A stretch of 64,000 nucleotides of DNA from Hyphomonadaceae bacterium (GTDB taxonomy: Bacteria > Pseudomonadota > Alphaproteobacteria > Caulobacterales > Aquidulcibacteraceae), in NCBI GenBank assembly GCA_009773395.1, contig WRPI01000001.1, positions 186,001-250,000 on the forward strand, in the 5' to 3' direction. The translations under genes and the position numbers were made by a program. Positions 9,852-19,246 of the stretch are shown piece by piece. Position 1 is the stretch's first letter. Each line of letters opens with the position of its first letter. Under the pieces are notes generated by a model that was given only the letters and a program-made list of their open reading frames with translations, was not told where the DNA came from and ran no database searches.

Positions 9852-11981
9852 GAAACGATTGGTTTCTTCTTCCAATTTTGCCGCTTGCATTGAAAGTTCA
9901 TGGCTTGCGGCTAAGACTTGCGATGCCGCAACGCCGGTTTCAGATGCAGTTTCGGTTACACGAATAACGTCCTCGGTAACTGATTGTGCGGCTGAAGAAA
10001 CCTCATTGATGGAACGTGCGATTTCGCCTGTTACCGCAGCTTGGTTTTCGACGGCGTTGGAAATATCACCCGAAATATTGCTGATACGGCCAATAACTGC
10101 TTCAATGCGGTTCATCGCATTTTTGGCGCCTTCAACAACAGTTTGAATATTGCCTATATGGCTTCCGATTTCGTCAGTTGCTCCTGCAGTTTGGTTTGCC
10201 AAATTCTTCACTTCGCTGGCAACAATTGCAAAGCCAGCACCAGCAGCGCCAGCCCTTGCGGCTTCAATTGTTGCATTCAGTGCAAGCAAATTGGTCTGTT
10301 CGGCAATGCCGCGAATAAGTTCAACTACTTCAGAAATTGAATTTGCAGCACCGACCAATTCGCCAACCGCTTGTTGGGCTTCACCACTAATCCGCACTGC
10401 TTCGTTGGCAACAGTAGCCGATTCAGACGATGCACCTTGAATTTGCTCAATCGCGCCTGAAAGTTCTGAAGCGGAAGCCGAGGCCGAACTTGCATTTACC
10501 GATGATTCTTCTGCCGCGGCGGCAACCGAATTCGCCATATGGTTGGTGCGTTCAGCTGCCGATGTCATTGCTTGCGCTGTGGCATTTAGTTCAGCGGAAG
10601 CAGCACTTACAGCGCGCAACATATCGCCCGCAACACGTTCAAATTTGCTAGTTGCTTCTTCAATTACTTGGCCGCGTTTAATTTGAATTGCGGATTCTTC
10701 TTTAGTGATGGATTCAAGTCGAATGCGTTCAATTGCGCTTTCGCGGAAAGTCTCGACTGCGCTGGCCATTGTGCCAAGCTCATCGCCGCGCCCAAGGCCA
10801 GGGACTTGGCTTGCAGTATCACCCCCGGCCAAAATACGCATTGAATTTGTAAGAGCGCCAATCGGTTTTGTTAGAGAACGCGCAAACCACAAGCCGATTG
10901 CACTCGCGGCTGCGGCGATTATCAACATCACCACACCAAGTGTGAGAGCAAGTTTGTTAATCGGTGCGTTAACTTCGGCGGAAGTAATATCGGAAAGGGC
11001 TACAAATTTTGCCCCCATCGCTTCAACTGGAACATAGGCTGTATATGCGGCTTGATTAAGCGCGTTGCGGTTATGGCTAACTCCGCTTTGACCATTAAAG
11101 CCAGCACGAGATTCTGGATTTTCAACTTTGCGCTTTAGCATTGTGCTTTCTTTTGAAAGTGGTGAATTATTGCGCGCCAATCCATCTTGACCGATGAGCG
11201 TATTTTCGCCTGTGCGGCCATTTGCCGGAGCTTGCGCCATGGCTGCGTCAATTTTTGCAATTGAAAGCTGAACCGCAAACACACCGATAATTCTGCCATC
11301 TGCACCCTTTATTGGTGCAGCAACAAAACCCGCAGGAATATTATTTGATGGTGCATATGGAGCAAAATCTTGCAAAATAGGTGCTGAATCTGGGCTGCCT
11401 GCCAAAACCCGCCTGACCAAATTCCCTAGGCCTGAATCTTTCCAACGACCATTTGCCAATTGAGTAGCAAAATCTTCTTCTTTAAATACTGTATAAACAT
11501 TAAGACCCTGCGCATTAAACAGGAAAATATCGTAAAAATCATTGGTTTTTAGGATTGACCGAAACCAGGGATGCAAAGCGGCATGAACTGCATCATAATT
11601 GGTGGCAGTCGCCGCAACAGTCATTTTTTCTTTTTGACCAAGCGGATTTGGGTTATTTTCAATATATGTTTGGTGTAGAGTTGCATCCGCGCCTTCACCC
11701 AATTCACCATAAGCGGTTTCAAACCTTGCCAGCGCATTTGCAATATGGGGACTTGCGGCCAGTTCGATGACTTGTTTTTCAGTATCGGCGAAAAAAGCCT
11801 TTGCGGCTGCACTTTTCGATGTCGCAGTTGCCAAAAGCTGAATTTCAGTTTCGTGACGCGCTGATGAAGACGCCACCCAATAGGCCGCGCCAGCCGTCAA
11901 AATAGCAGCCAAAGATGCGATCGCGACAATTGTCATAGGTAGTTTTTTATTAATCGCCAGATTGTCAAAATTGAAGTTCAT
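9828..11981 (-). CDS. Methyl-accepting chemotaxis protein
   Basis: 717 aa membrane chemoreceptor. TM1 is at about residues 14-37, a large periplasmic sensor (about 38-340; Cache-like in length and in its [15 protein letters not shown] segment), TM2 about 345-367, then a HAMP domain and a signalling domain with the conserved hairpin-tip sequence [17 protein letters not shown]. The C terminus ends FLADVRAA with no CheR/CheB-tethering pentapeptide. No che genes lie nearby, so it is an orphan receptor presumably feeding a cluster elsewhere. The ligand is unknown. Confidence 0.95.
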   Translation of the reverse strand: MNFNFDNLAINKKLPMTIVAIASLAAILTAGAAYWVASSSARHETEIQLLATATSKSAAAKAFFADTEKQVIELAASPHIANALARFETAYGELGEGADATLHQTYIENNPNPLGQKEKMTVAATATNYDAVHAALHPWFRSILKTNDFYDIFLFNAQGLNVYTVFKEEDFATQLANGRWKDSGLGNLVRRVLAGSPDSAPILQDFAPYAPSNNIPAGFVAAPIKGADGRIIGVFAVQLSIAKIDAAMAQAPANGRTGENTLIGQDGLARNNSPLSKESTMLKRKVENPESRAGFNGQSGVSHNRNALNQAAYTAYVPVEAMGAKFVALSDITSAEVNAPINKLALTLGVVMLIIAAAASAIGLWFARSLTKPIGALTNSMRILAGGDTASQVPGLGRGDELGTMASAVETFRESAIERIRLESITKEESAIQIKRGQVIEEATSKFERVAGDMLRAVSAASAELNATAQAMTSAAERTNHMANSVAAAAEESSVNASSASASASELSGAIEQIQGASSESATVANEAVRISGEAQQAVGELVGAANSISEVVELIRGIAEQTNLLALNATIEAARAGAAGAGFAIVASEVKNLANQTAGATDEIGSHIGNIQTVVEGAKNAMNRIEAVIGRISNISGDISNAVENQAAVTGEIARSINEVSSAAQSVTEDVIRVTETASETGVAASQVLAASHELSMQAAKLEEETNRFLADVRAA

Positions 11982-12109
11982 TGTATTTTCCCAATTCCAC
12001 CATGCACAAAACGTGCAAAAATGCCTCAGGGAAATAATGGCTATTTATGGTTAATAATTGATTAGAAACGGCAAATGGTTCGCAGCAAACTAGGCTATCT
12101 GACGTGCTG

Positions 12110-12967
12110 CTATAGGCTGTCAAAAAACCGCTTTATCGCATCCATGCTTTCAATTTCATTCAATAATGGTGCATGTCCAACATCTGGTACTTCTTGAATT
12201 TGTAGATCTGGTTTTATCTCGAGCATTTTGGCGACAATTGACGGGCTTAAAATGTCGGAAATCCCACCACGAATAACTAAAGTTGGAATATTTTTGAGCA
12301 TTGGGAATTGCGGCCATAAATTCGCAGGTTGGGCATTTTGGTCAGGCTTAATGCTCTCGCCAATTCTCTGATCATAATCAAAAACCACACCATCGTCAGT
12401 TTGAATGCAGGATTTATGCGCGAAATCGAGCCAAAAAGCGTCATCATCGGCAAATTTTGGAAATGCGTAAAGTGCAATAGATTTGATATTTTGCGCTGCT
12501 TCTTCCCAAGTTCGGGCTGGTTTGCTTTTGCCGACATAGCTACGAATTCGCGTAACACCCGCTTCATCAAGCTCTGGCCCGACGTCATTTAGGATGATGC
12601 CTTCCATTTTGCCCGCCGCAAAGGTTGCCATAATCATTGAAATTAGGCCGCCCATTGATGTGCCAATAAAAACTGCTTTGTCGATTTCGAGCTTCTGCAA
12701 TATGTTAAGCACATCGCCTACATAAGTTACGGGGTTATAATTTGCAGGATTGGGGTCGCGATCCGACTTACCACGGCCTCTAACATCAATTGCATAGACT
12801 TTACGGCCAAAGCCACGCAAAAAATCGAAAACTCCAGCAAAATCCTTGTGGTTGCGGGTAAGGCCGTGCATACAAAAAATCGGCGCGGCATTAATTTCAC
12901 TGTGTGGTTCAAGTTCCAGCACAAAAGTTTTTACGCCATCATTGGCCGCTATATAATGCTCTTTCAT
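12110..12967 (-). CDS. Alpha/beta hydrolase
   Basis: 285 aa alpha/beta-hydrolase-fold protein. The nucleophile elbow is GTSMGG, the oxyanion-hole region is CMHGLTRNHKDF, the acidic residue is probably in GGISDILS and the catalytic His in VGHAPLL. I choose the ATG at 12967 rather than one 27 nt upstream: it overlaps the epmA stop as ATGA and has GGAG six bases before it, so translation is coupled to epmA. The substrate cannot be told from sequence; such genes are variously called peroxidases, esterases or lactonases. Confidence 0.88.
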   Translation of the reverse strand: MKEHYIAANDGVKTFVLELEPHSEINAAPIFCMHGLTRNHKDFAGVFDFLRGFGRKVYAIDVRGRGKSDRDPNPANYNPVTYVGDVLNILQKLEIDKAVFIGTSMGGLISMIMATFAAGKMEGIILNDVGPELDEAGVTRIRSYVGKSKPARTWEEAAQNIKSIALYAFPKFADDDAFWLDFAHKSCIQTDDGVVFDYDQRIGESIKPDQNAQPANLWPQFPMLKNIPTLVIRGGISDILSPSIVAKMLEIKPDLQIQEVPDVGHAPLLNEIESMDAIKRFFDSL

Positions 12968-14004
12968 ATTTGCTCCACTGGAAAAGGTGTCCATAAGACA
13001 TCATTTATAGATCTTGCGCCTGATATTAGCATCACTAATCTATCAAAACCAAGTGCTACCCCTGAAGTTCCTGGCATTTGCGCCAAGGCGCTCAAAAGCT
13101 CCTCATCCAAAGGATAATTATATCCATAAATCCGCTTCATTTCGTGCATAGCCGCCTCAAACCGCGCCCTTTGTTCGATTGCATCGGTTAACTCGCCAAA
13201 GCCATTGGCAATTTCTACGCCGCAAATATAGAGCTCAAACCTTTCCACGACACGCGGGTCATGACTGCATTTTCGCGCCAAAGCCGCTTCTGGCAGTGGA
13301 TATTCGCACAATATTGTTGGCGCATCGAAACCAAGATTTGGTTCGATTTTTGCGACCAAAATCTTGGTAAAAATATCGGACCAATTGTCATCAACCGCGA
13401 AATTGATATTGGCTCGAATGGCGGCATCAGCCAGTTTGGCGCGCTGGCCATTTCCGCCACTATCGAGTGTTGATAACAAATCAATGTTAGCATACTTCCT
13501 GAACGCTTGCGCCAAAGTTATGCTAATTGGAGCGGTATTTATGGAAACCGATTTTCCTTTCCAGCTAAAGTAGTCCACGCCAACAGCACGCCCAGCAGCA
13601 ACGCAAATCTCAAGCGTATCTTCAATTATTTTGTTCCAATCTTCCCCGGCGCGATACCATTCGAGCATGGTAAATTCGGGCGAGTGAAGTGGGCCAATTT
13701 CGCCATTGCGAAAAACTCGCGCAAATTCATAGATGCGCTCCATGCCGCCTGCGATTAGCTTTTTATGCGAAAACTCTGGGCTGGTCGCCAAATATAATTG
13801 ATGGTTTCTTTGAGAGGGTGATTGCCACTGTGTTTCAAAGCCGCGCAAATGAGTTTCATTCCCAGGTGATATTTGCAATTGCGAGGTTTCAACTTCGGTG
13901 AATTTTTGGCCCGCAAACCATTTTTCGATGGCCGCCTTCGCGCTGCCACGGGCGTTCAAAAACGGCAATTTATCTTGTATTTTGTCCCGATCCCACCAAT
14001 CCAT
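12964..14004 (-). CDS. epmA: EF-P lysine ligase EpmA (GenX/PoxA, LysRS paralogue)
   Basis: 346 aa class II aminoacyl-tRNA-synthetase catalytic domain without an anticodon-binding domain, typical of EpmA, which ligates (R)-beta-lysine to EF-P. Motif 2 is ARVFRNGEIGPLHSPEF with EWYRA following; motif 3 is GVALGFDRL. The target gene efp is divergent from it across a 75 bp gap, which strongly supports the call. EpmB, the lysine 2,3-aminomutase that makes beta-lysine, is not in this window. It overlaps the downstream hydrolase by 4 nt. Confidence 0.95.
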   Translation of the reverse strand: MDWWDRDKIQDKLPFLNARGSAKAAIEKWFAGQKFTEVETSQLQISPGNETHLRGFETQWQSPSQRNHQLYLATSPEFSHKKLIAGGMERIYEFARVFRNGEIGPLHSPEFTMLEWYRAGEDWNKIIEDTLEICVAAGRAVGVDYFSWKGKSVSINTAPISITLAQAFRKYANIDLLSTLDSGGNGQRAKLADAAIRANINFAVDDNWSDIFTKILVAKIEPNLGFDAPTILCEYPLPEAALARKCSHDPRVVERFELYICGVEIANGFGELTDAIEQRARFEAAMHEMKRIYGYNYPLDEELLSALAQMPGTSGVALGFDRLVMLISGARSINDVLWTPFPVEQI

Positions 14005-14079
14005 TCTGTTTTCTCACTAAATCAATTGAATTATTGGCAACTATGCCGTAAAGCGCAGCTATTAGAATAGAGAGTTTTT

Positions 14080-14655
14080 ATGGTAAAAGTAATCGCGTCG
14101 AGCATTCGTAAAGGTAATGTCATTGAACATAGTGATGGCAAATTATATGTGGTTTTGACAATTCAAAACATTCACCCAGGCAAAGGCACACCTGTAAGCC
14201 AAGTTGATATGCGCAGAATTACTGATGGCATTAAAATTACTGAGCGATTCAAAACCACTGAACAAGTCGAAAAAGCGTTTGTTGAAGATACCAAGCATAA
14301 TTATCTTTATGACGATGGCGAAAACTACGTGTTTATGAATCCCGACAATTATGAGCAAGTGATGGTTCCTCGCTCGGTAATGGGCGATGACGCGCGTTAT
14401 TTGCAAGAAAACATGGAAGTGTTTTTGACAATTTTCAACGAAATCCCATTGGCGGCTACATTGCCAACTCGGGTGATTTTGGAAATTACTGACACCGAAC
14501 CAACCACCAAAGGCCAGACCGCATCATCTTCATACAAGCCCGCCATGCTTGAAAACGGCGTGCGGACAATGGTTCCACCATACATTCCCACTGGCACCAA
14601 GATTGTAGTTTTGACCGAAGATGGCAGCTATGTGGAGCGCGCGAAAGAGCAATAG
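14080..14655 (+). CDS. efp: Translation elongation factor P
   Basis: 191 aa EF-P, which enters the ribosomal E site and relieves stalling at polyproline. The modification loop is HPGKGTP, so the modified lysine would be Lys35 (equivalent to E. coli Lys34), consistent with the EpmA ligase encoded divergently next door. The three beta-barrel domains are of normal length and the C terminus has the [18 protein letters not shown] pattern. Polyproline-rich proteins in this same window (cpoB, the TonB-C protein) are plausible clients; that is inference. Confidence 0.97.
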   Translation: MVKVIASSIRKGNVIEHSDGKLYVVLTIQNIHPGKGTPVSQVDMRRITDGIKITERFKTTEQVEKAFVEDTKHNYLYDDGENYVFMNPDNYEQVMVPRSVMGDDARYLQENMEVFLTIFNEIPLAATLPTRVILEITDTEPTTKGQTASSSYKPAMLENGVRTMVPPYIPTGTKIVVLTEDGSYVERAKEQ

Positions 14656-14701
14656 GACGAATTTACTTGATTTCTACCCTCATCTGTGTTACATCTACCC
14701 T

Positions 14702-14944
14702 ATGAGCCTGAATATCAAAAACCAAGAAGTCTGTGATCTTGCGTCGAGCGTTGCAGCCTTAACCAAAACCAACAAAACCGAAGCCATCAAAATTGCTCTG
14801 CAGGAGCGTTTGAGAGTGATTGGTGGCGAAAGCCGCTTGGAAAAAATTCACGATATTTTGATTGGGTGCAAAATGTCCTCGACGGATATAGCCGCCAGCA
14901 AGAAATTTGAAAGTGAAATGTTCGATTACCTAGAGCATGAATAA
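14702..14944 (+). CDS. Type II toxin-antitoxin antitoxin, PSK/Rv0623-like (VapB)
   Basis: 80 aa protein starting MSLNIKNQEVCDLA, resembling the Rv0623/PSK-type transcription factor antitoxins (PF07704) in the segment TKTNKTEAIKIALQERL. The ATG at 14702 is chosen because it gives the family N terminus; an upstream in-frame extension would run back into efp. It overlaps the toxin start by one base (TAATG), the usual antitoxin-first arrangement. The N-terminal part is expected to bind DNA and autoregulate; the C-terminal part to neutralise the toxin. Confidence 0.85.
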   Translation: MSLNIKNQEVCDLASSVAALTKTNKTEAIKIALQERLRVIGGESRLEKIHDILIGCKMSSTDIAASKKFESEMFDYLEHE

Positions 14945-15336
14945 TGATTGTTGATAGTTCCGCCCTTATATCAATGATTAGACGTGAAGTTGACGCGCAA
15001 TTTTTTGCTCAAGCGCTGGGCGCTGAGTTTAATTTGAAAATGTCAGCAGCGACATTTCTCGAAGTTAATATTGTTCTAGGTATCAAAAATCCGTCAAGCA
15101 TAATTGCGCTCGAACAACTAATAGCCCAACTACCAATTGAAATTGTTCCATTCACCGAAGAACAAGCGCAAATCGCACGCACCGCATACCGCAATTTTGG
15201 CAAAGGGTCGGGGCACAAGGCTCAGTTTAATTTTGGTGATTGCTTTTCCTACGCATTGGCGAAGGCGGAACGTGAACCCCTTTTGTGTAAAGGCAATGAT
15301 TTTTGTCATGCCGACCTAAAAGTGATTTGCCCTTAA
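14944..15336 (+). CDS. vapC: PIN-domain ribonuclease toxin VapC
   Basis: 130 aa PIN-domain protein. The acidic metal-site residues are visible as Asp4 (MIVDSSAL), Glu40 (ATFLEVNIVL) and Asp99 (FNFGDCFSYALA); the late segment LLCKGNDFCHADLKV is typical of VapC. It is translationally coupled to the antitoxin by a one-base TAATG overlap. By family it would be an endoribonuclease cutting tRNA or rRNA; the target is unknown. Repeat A copy 2 begins 4 nt after its stop codon. Confidence 0.92.
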   Translation: MIVDSSALISMIRREVDAQFFAQALGAEFNLKMSAATFLEVNIVLGIKNPSSIIALEQLIAQLPIEIVPFTEEQAQIARTAYRNFGKGSGHKAQFNFGDCFSYALAKAEREPLLCKGNDFCHADLKVICP

Positions 15337-15340
15337 ATTA

Positions 15341-15500
15341 GCGCAGTGAACGCTCAAATTGCACAGTTTTGCCGCGTCCTTTTGTGTGATTTTTGGCACC
15401 AAATACTTGGCAAATACTCCAGTATTAGCCGCGTATTTGCCACCAAATCTCCCACAAAATTACTGCAGCAAATTCTGTGCAATTTGAGCGTTCACCACGC
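15341..15500. repeat. Dispersed inverted-repeat element A, copy 2
   Basis: 160 bp element in opposite orientation to copy 1 (3797-3962). Its ends are 26 bp inverted repeats (15341-15366 and 15475-15500) that differ only at two adjacent positions, and its centre is AATACTCCAGTATT. It fills the space between vapC and the convergent GNAT gene, and the GNAT stop codon (15492-15494) lies inside its right arm. No open frame in it looks like a gene. Confidence 0.88.
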
Positions 15501-16178
15501 TGGCTTCAAAACCGTCAAATGGACAGTTGCGCGCGCTTGATAACCAAGGCTCTGATATAAATTAATTGCCACATCATTGCCTTGATAAGTATGCAAAAAT
15601 GGCTTTTCGCCACGTGCGATTATGCGGTTGGTGATTATTTGGCTTAGCGCTTTTGCATGGCCGCGCCCGCGATAATCGGGGTGCGTACAAACCCCGCTTA
15701 GTTCTGCAAAGCCCGCCAATTTCATTCGCTCACCCGCCATTGCAACCAGTTTGCCATTTGCCTTAAAGCCGATGAATTGCCCCAATTGGTGAGTATGGGT
15801 TGAAAACGGGCCTGGGCGAGTAAGTTCGGCCAATGCGAGCATTTCGGGCGCGTCATAATCGTTAAGTTCAATCATGTCCAATTCAAGAGGTGCATCCGTG
15901 GCCTCATAAGCAATCATTTGAACGCACGGCACGCAAAGCAATATTTCAAAACCAATTGGGTTAACGGGTATGAATTCATCAAAAACCCAAAGGCCAGTTT
16001 CGCCAATTTCGAGGTCTCGTAAAGCTGCGAACCCATCTTCAGAATAATCTATAGCCGCAGTTAGTGGGCCATATTGGGGTGCAAATCTGCGGGCAACATT
16101 ATTGCCAAATGACAAGTGATTCTGTGCGCCAGATAGTGCATTCCATACCGGGCGATTAAGTAGCGCTTCACCCCGCAT
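15492..16178 (-). CDS. GNAT family N-acetyltransferase (FR47-like)
   Basis: 228 aa. The C-terminal half is a GNAT domain: GVCTHPDYRGRGHAKAL is the acetyl-CoA-binding motif A with its R-G-R-G-H pyrophosphate loop, and NDVAINLYQSLGYQ is motif B. The N-terminal half is specific to the FR47-like group and may form a second, degenerate GNAT lobe. The substrate is unknown. The start overlaps the end of the Kef-type antiporter gene by 11 nt, so it is the last gene of that operon. Its final codons and stop lie in repeat A copy 2. Confidence 0.88.
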   Translation of the reverse strand: MRGEALLNRPVWNALSGAQNHLSFGNNVARRFAPQYGPLTAAIDYSEDGFAALRDLEIGETGLWVFDEFIPVNPIGFEILLCVPCVQMIAYEATDAPLELDMIELNDYDAPEMLALAELTRPGPFSTHTHQLGQFIGFKANGKLVAMAGERMKLAGFAELSGVCTHPDYRGRGHAKALSQIITNRIIARGEKPFLHTYQGNDVAINLYQSLGYQARATVHLTVLKPAW

Positions 16179-17976
16179 GGTTTTTCCTCAAATCTCGCAA
16201 GCGTTCCGATGGTGTGGTTGCGCTAGATGCTTCCAAAAGCTCCTCCCGCATTTGCGCGCGCTTTTCGTGAACTGAAACAATGATGTTGCCCATTGCTACG
16301 CCCGCTTCAACCAAAATTGCTTCCCCGAGATGCAAGCTAGCTTCCAAAGTTTCGGGCACGGCTTCGGTGACGCCAAGTTCATAAAGTTGCTGCGCATGAA
16401 TGCCGTCTTTTGCGCGCACGACAATAGGAATATCTGGCCGTACTTTGTGGATCGCATGAACCATAGCAGTTACTTGATTTTCACCTGAGGCAGTTATGAC
16501 AACCGCTTTGGCGCGGCCTATGGCGCAAGCATTAAGAAAATCTGGACGCGAAATATCGCCAAAATAGACGCGCTTATTATTGCCTCTTCCCACACCAACC
16601 CTGTCGAGATTATTGTCAATGGCGATATATGGCACTTTATGGGTTTCCAACATTTCCACCACAATATTACCCACCCGGCCAAAACCCGCAACAATTACGT
16701 GATCACTTTCGGTTAGAAAGTCTTCACTCACTTTGTCTATTTGCGATGAAATTTTTCCTTTGCGCTTTTGCGACAATTCCAAAATCTCGGCGATAATCGG
16801 TATGAGGCACATTGAAAGCCCTGCCACGGTTAGTGCAAAATCTGAAGACCGCGGCCCAACAACCTCCAAATTGCGGGCAAGACTGATGACGACAAACGCA
16901 AATTCGCCACTGGATCCTAATAAAAGCCCTGAATAAATTGCAGCCTTCTTATCAAGCTTGAACATCGGCCCGATGACGCCAATCAATATTGCCTTCACCG
17001 CTATCAAGGCTGCCACCGCGCCCATTATCGGCAGTGGCCTTTCGGCAATTAAACTGAGATCGACACTCATGCCAACTGACACCAAAAACACGCCCAGCAA
17101 AAGACCTTTGAACGGTTGAATTGTTGCTTCGACTTCGCGGCGATATTCGGTTTCTGCAAGCAAAATGCCGGCCAAAAACGCGCCCAAAGTCATGGAAAGG
17201 CCAGCTGCATGGGTTGCAAGGCCAGTTAAAATAATTACCAAAAGACTGGCCGCCATGAAAATTTCGGGGCCATTAATCGCCGCGGCCTGTTTGAACAAGG
17301 GCCGTATAACGAGCCGACCAATCAAAATAACCGCCACCACCGCAACTATCGAAATCACTAAGGCCTTAATTAATGTGAATATACCGAGCCCCATTCTGTC
17401 AGGTGCAAGAAATGAAACTGCAAAAATTATGGGAATTATCGCGATATCTTGAAACAATAATATTCCAAATGTCGCGCGGCCTTCGGGTGCCAACAACCGC
17501 TTTTTATCGGCCAATATCTGCATCACAATTGCGGTTGAAGACATTGAAAGCGCAAGCCCGATTATCACCGATGCCGTTGCCGTAATTTCAAAAAAATTCC
17601 AACAAATAATAGCAATTACTAATGAAGAAACAAAAACCTGCAAGCCGCCGAGTAAAAACACCACGCGCCGCATTTTGACCAATCGTTCAAACGAAAGTTC
17701 AAGGCCAATTGCGAACAACAAAAACATCACGCCTAAATCGGCCATTGTATGAATTGTTGCTTTGTCTTTGATCGTGACAAGCTGCAAAAATTCATATTCT
17801 TTTGCCAGTGCTCCAAGCGCAAATGGCCCCAAAATAATGCCTGACAAAATATATCCAAGCACTGGCGATATGCGTAAGCGATAAAATAGCGGCACGACAA
17901 TTGCCGCAGTAGTTAAAATGATGAGGATTTCGCGAAGGCTTAAACTATTGCCAAGTGATTCTATTTCGGGTGGCAT
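16168..17976 (-). CDS. Kef-type monovalent cation:proton antiporter (CPA2 family)
   Basis: 602 aa. The N-terminal 390 residues hold about 12 hydrophobic helices of the Na+/H+ exchanger fold. The C-terminal part is a TrkA-N/RCK domain beginning VIVAGFGRVGNIV, a Rossmann dinucleotide motif, with IDNN after the second strand. KefB/KefC-type potassium efflux is likely. I use the ATG at 17976, preceded by AGGA at a good distance, rather than a TTG at 18009; it then starts 16 nt after the stop of the upstream Rieske gene. No separate KefF/KefG-like quinone reductase gene is nearby. Confidence 0.92.
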   Translation of the reverse strand: MPPEIESLGNSLSLREILIILTTAAIVVPLFYRLRISPVLGYILSGIILGPFALGALAKEYEFLQLVTIKDKATIHTMADLGVMFLLFAIGLELSFERLVKMRRVVFLLGGLQVFVSSLVIAIICWNFFEITATASVIIGLALSMSSTAIVMQILADKKRLLAPEGRATFGILLFQDIAIIPIIFAVSFLAPDRMGLGIFTLIKALVISIVAVVAVILIGRLVIRPLFKQAAAINGPEIFMAASLLVIILTGLATHAAGLSMTLGAFLAGILLAETEYRREVEATIQPFKGLLLGVFLVSVGMSVDLSLIAERPLPIMGAVAALIAVKAILIGVIGPMFKLDKKAAIYSGLLLGSSGEFAFVVISLARNLEVVGPRSSDFALTVAGLSMCLIPIIAEILELSQKRKGKISSQIDKVSEDFLTESDHVIVAGFGRVGNIVVEMLETHKVPYIAIDNNLDRVGVGRGNNKRVYFGDISRPDFLNACAIGRAKAVVITASGENQVTAMVHAIHKVRPDIPIVVRAKDGIHAQQLYELGVTEAVPETLEASLHLGEAILVEAGVAMGNIIVSVHEKRAQMREELLEASSATTPSERLRDLRKNHAG

Positions 17977-17992
17977 TGCCTTTGTTCCTAAA

Positions 17993-18376
17993 TTAATCGA
18001 CTTCGCCAATTACTATGTTATCGCCTACTTGCCTAAATGGAAATGCGCTCAGTGGCAAGCCGCGACCTGGGCCACCCCAACAGCGACCATCTGTCACACC
18101 AAAAACCGCACCATGACCCGAGCAAATTATATCACCTGCTTCGGTAAAAAGGAAGTTTCCATCAATATTTTCGAGCGGCCAGCCAGCGTGCGGACAGCGA
18201 TTAACCCAAGCATAAACCTTTGATTCTTCTTTGCAAATTATCACTCGCACCAATTCATCGCATTGCTCGCCACGCCAGAACTCAACGCCAATAGCGCCGC
18301 CTTCGGGTATTTCATCAATATGCAATTTCTTAAACCTAGGTTTAATCAAACTGGGTGTATCTTGCGCTTCATTCAT
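17993..18376 (-). CDS. Rieske (2Fe-2S) domain protein
   Basis: 127 aa single-domain Rieske ferredoxin, probably cytosolic since no signal peptide or TM is seen. Cluster ligands are Cys61-x-His63 (NRCPHAG) and Cys85-x2-His88 (IICSGHGAVF). The segment GVTDGRCWGGPGRGLPL after the second pair is typical of stand-alone Rieske proteins. It is the first gene of an operon with the Kef-type antiporter and a GNAT protein, and diverges from a fatty-acid-hydroxylase-family gene. Partner and role are unknown. Confidence 0.9.
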   Translation of the reverse strand: MNEAQDTPSLIKPRFKKLHIDEIPEGGAIGVEFWRGEQCDELVRVIICKEESKVYAWVNRCPHAGWPLENIDGNFLFTEAGDIICSGHGAVFGVTDGRCWGGPGRGLPLSAFPFRQVGDNIVIGEVD

Positions 18377-18412
18377 TTCAGGCGCGGCAATTGCGTCAAA
18401 AGGATTTTTATC

Positions 18413-19246
18413 ATGAGTATCGATAATATTATTCCTTCAATTCAAAACTTGCCAATTTATACAGCGAGTGTCTGGCTATTAATTTGCCTTGGTGTTTTTT
18501 CAATACTGCAAGAATTCTTTCCATTTGATAAATCGCAGCCAAGAGTTCGTAAAGACGCGTGGGTAGATGTGGTTTATTGGTTGGCATCGCCCCTAGTTTA
18601 TGCCAGCATAACTGCTGGCCTGATTTATGTTGGCTTTATGGCTATTTTTGGTGGAAACGAGGAAGCTGCAGTGGCCTATGCCAAAAGTGGTGCTTCATGG
18701 GCGATTGCCATGCCGATTTGGTTGCAAGCAATTTTGGTTCTGCTCATTCAAGATTTTAGTCTGTATTGGACGCACCGTCTGTTTCATAAAGGCAAATTGT
18801 GGAATTATCATGCAATTCACCATGGCGCACAAAATATGGATTGGCTCCATTCCGTGCGCTTTCACCCGCTGAATGTTGTATTCCACAGTGTTTTTGCCAA
18901 TGCCTTGGTGCTTTGGATGGGCTTTTCACCTTTGGCAGTAGTCGCTTTGATGCCGTTTAATACTTTATATTCGGCGATGGTTCATGCCAATCTTAATTGG
19001 ACTTTCGGGCCATATTTGCGTTATGTTTTTGCCAGCCCAGTGTTTCACCGTTGGCATCACACGGGCCCTGATGAAGGCGGGAATTTGAACTTTGCGGCAA
19101 CTTTCCCAATTTTGGACGTGGTTTTTGGCACTTTTTACATGCCAGAAGATAAAGTTCCTGGGCCAACGGGAATATATGAAGATTATGTTCCAAAGGGCAT
19201 AATCGGCCAAATGGTGTTTCCATTTATGCCGAACAAGTCTAGCTAA
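18413..19246 (+). CDS. Fatty acid hydroxylase/sterol desaturase family membrane protein
   Basis: 277 aa integral membrane di-iron enzyme. Histidine motifs HRLFH, HAIHHG, HSVRFHP and HRWHHTG, spread over residues 120-220, are those of the sterol desaturase/fatty acid hydroxylase superfamily, and several TM helices precede and separate them. The ATG at 18413 follows AAAGGA and gives the natural N terminus; an open extension upstream overlaps the divergent Rieske gene and is rejected. The substrate is unknown; carotenoid, sterol or lipid hydroxylation are all possible. Its 3' end overlaps rph convergently by 4 nt. Confidence 0.9.
   Translation: MSIDNIIPSIQNLPIYTASVWLLICLGVFSILQEFFPFDKSQPRVRKDAWVDVVYWLASPLVYASITAGLIYVGFMAIFGGNEEAAVAYAKSGASWAIAMPIWLQAILVLLIQDFSLYWTHRLFHKGKLWNYHAIHHGAQNMDWLHSVRFHPLNVVFHSVFANALVLWMGFSPLAVVALMPFNTLYSAMVHANLNWTFGPYLRYVFASPVFHRWHHTGPDEGGNLNFAATFPILDVVFGTFYMPEDKVPGPTGIYEDYVPKGIIGQMVFPFMPNKSS

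Noticed and set aside
15346-15540. 64-codon plus-strand frame after vapC
   Set aside because: It lies within repeat A copy 2 and its translation only reflects the repeat; no ribosome site.
18263-18412. N-terminal extension of the fatty-acid-hydroxylase-family gene
   Set aside because: It overlaps the divergent Rieske gene, and the ATG at 18413 has a good ribosome site and natural N terminus.
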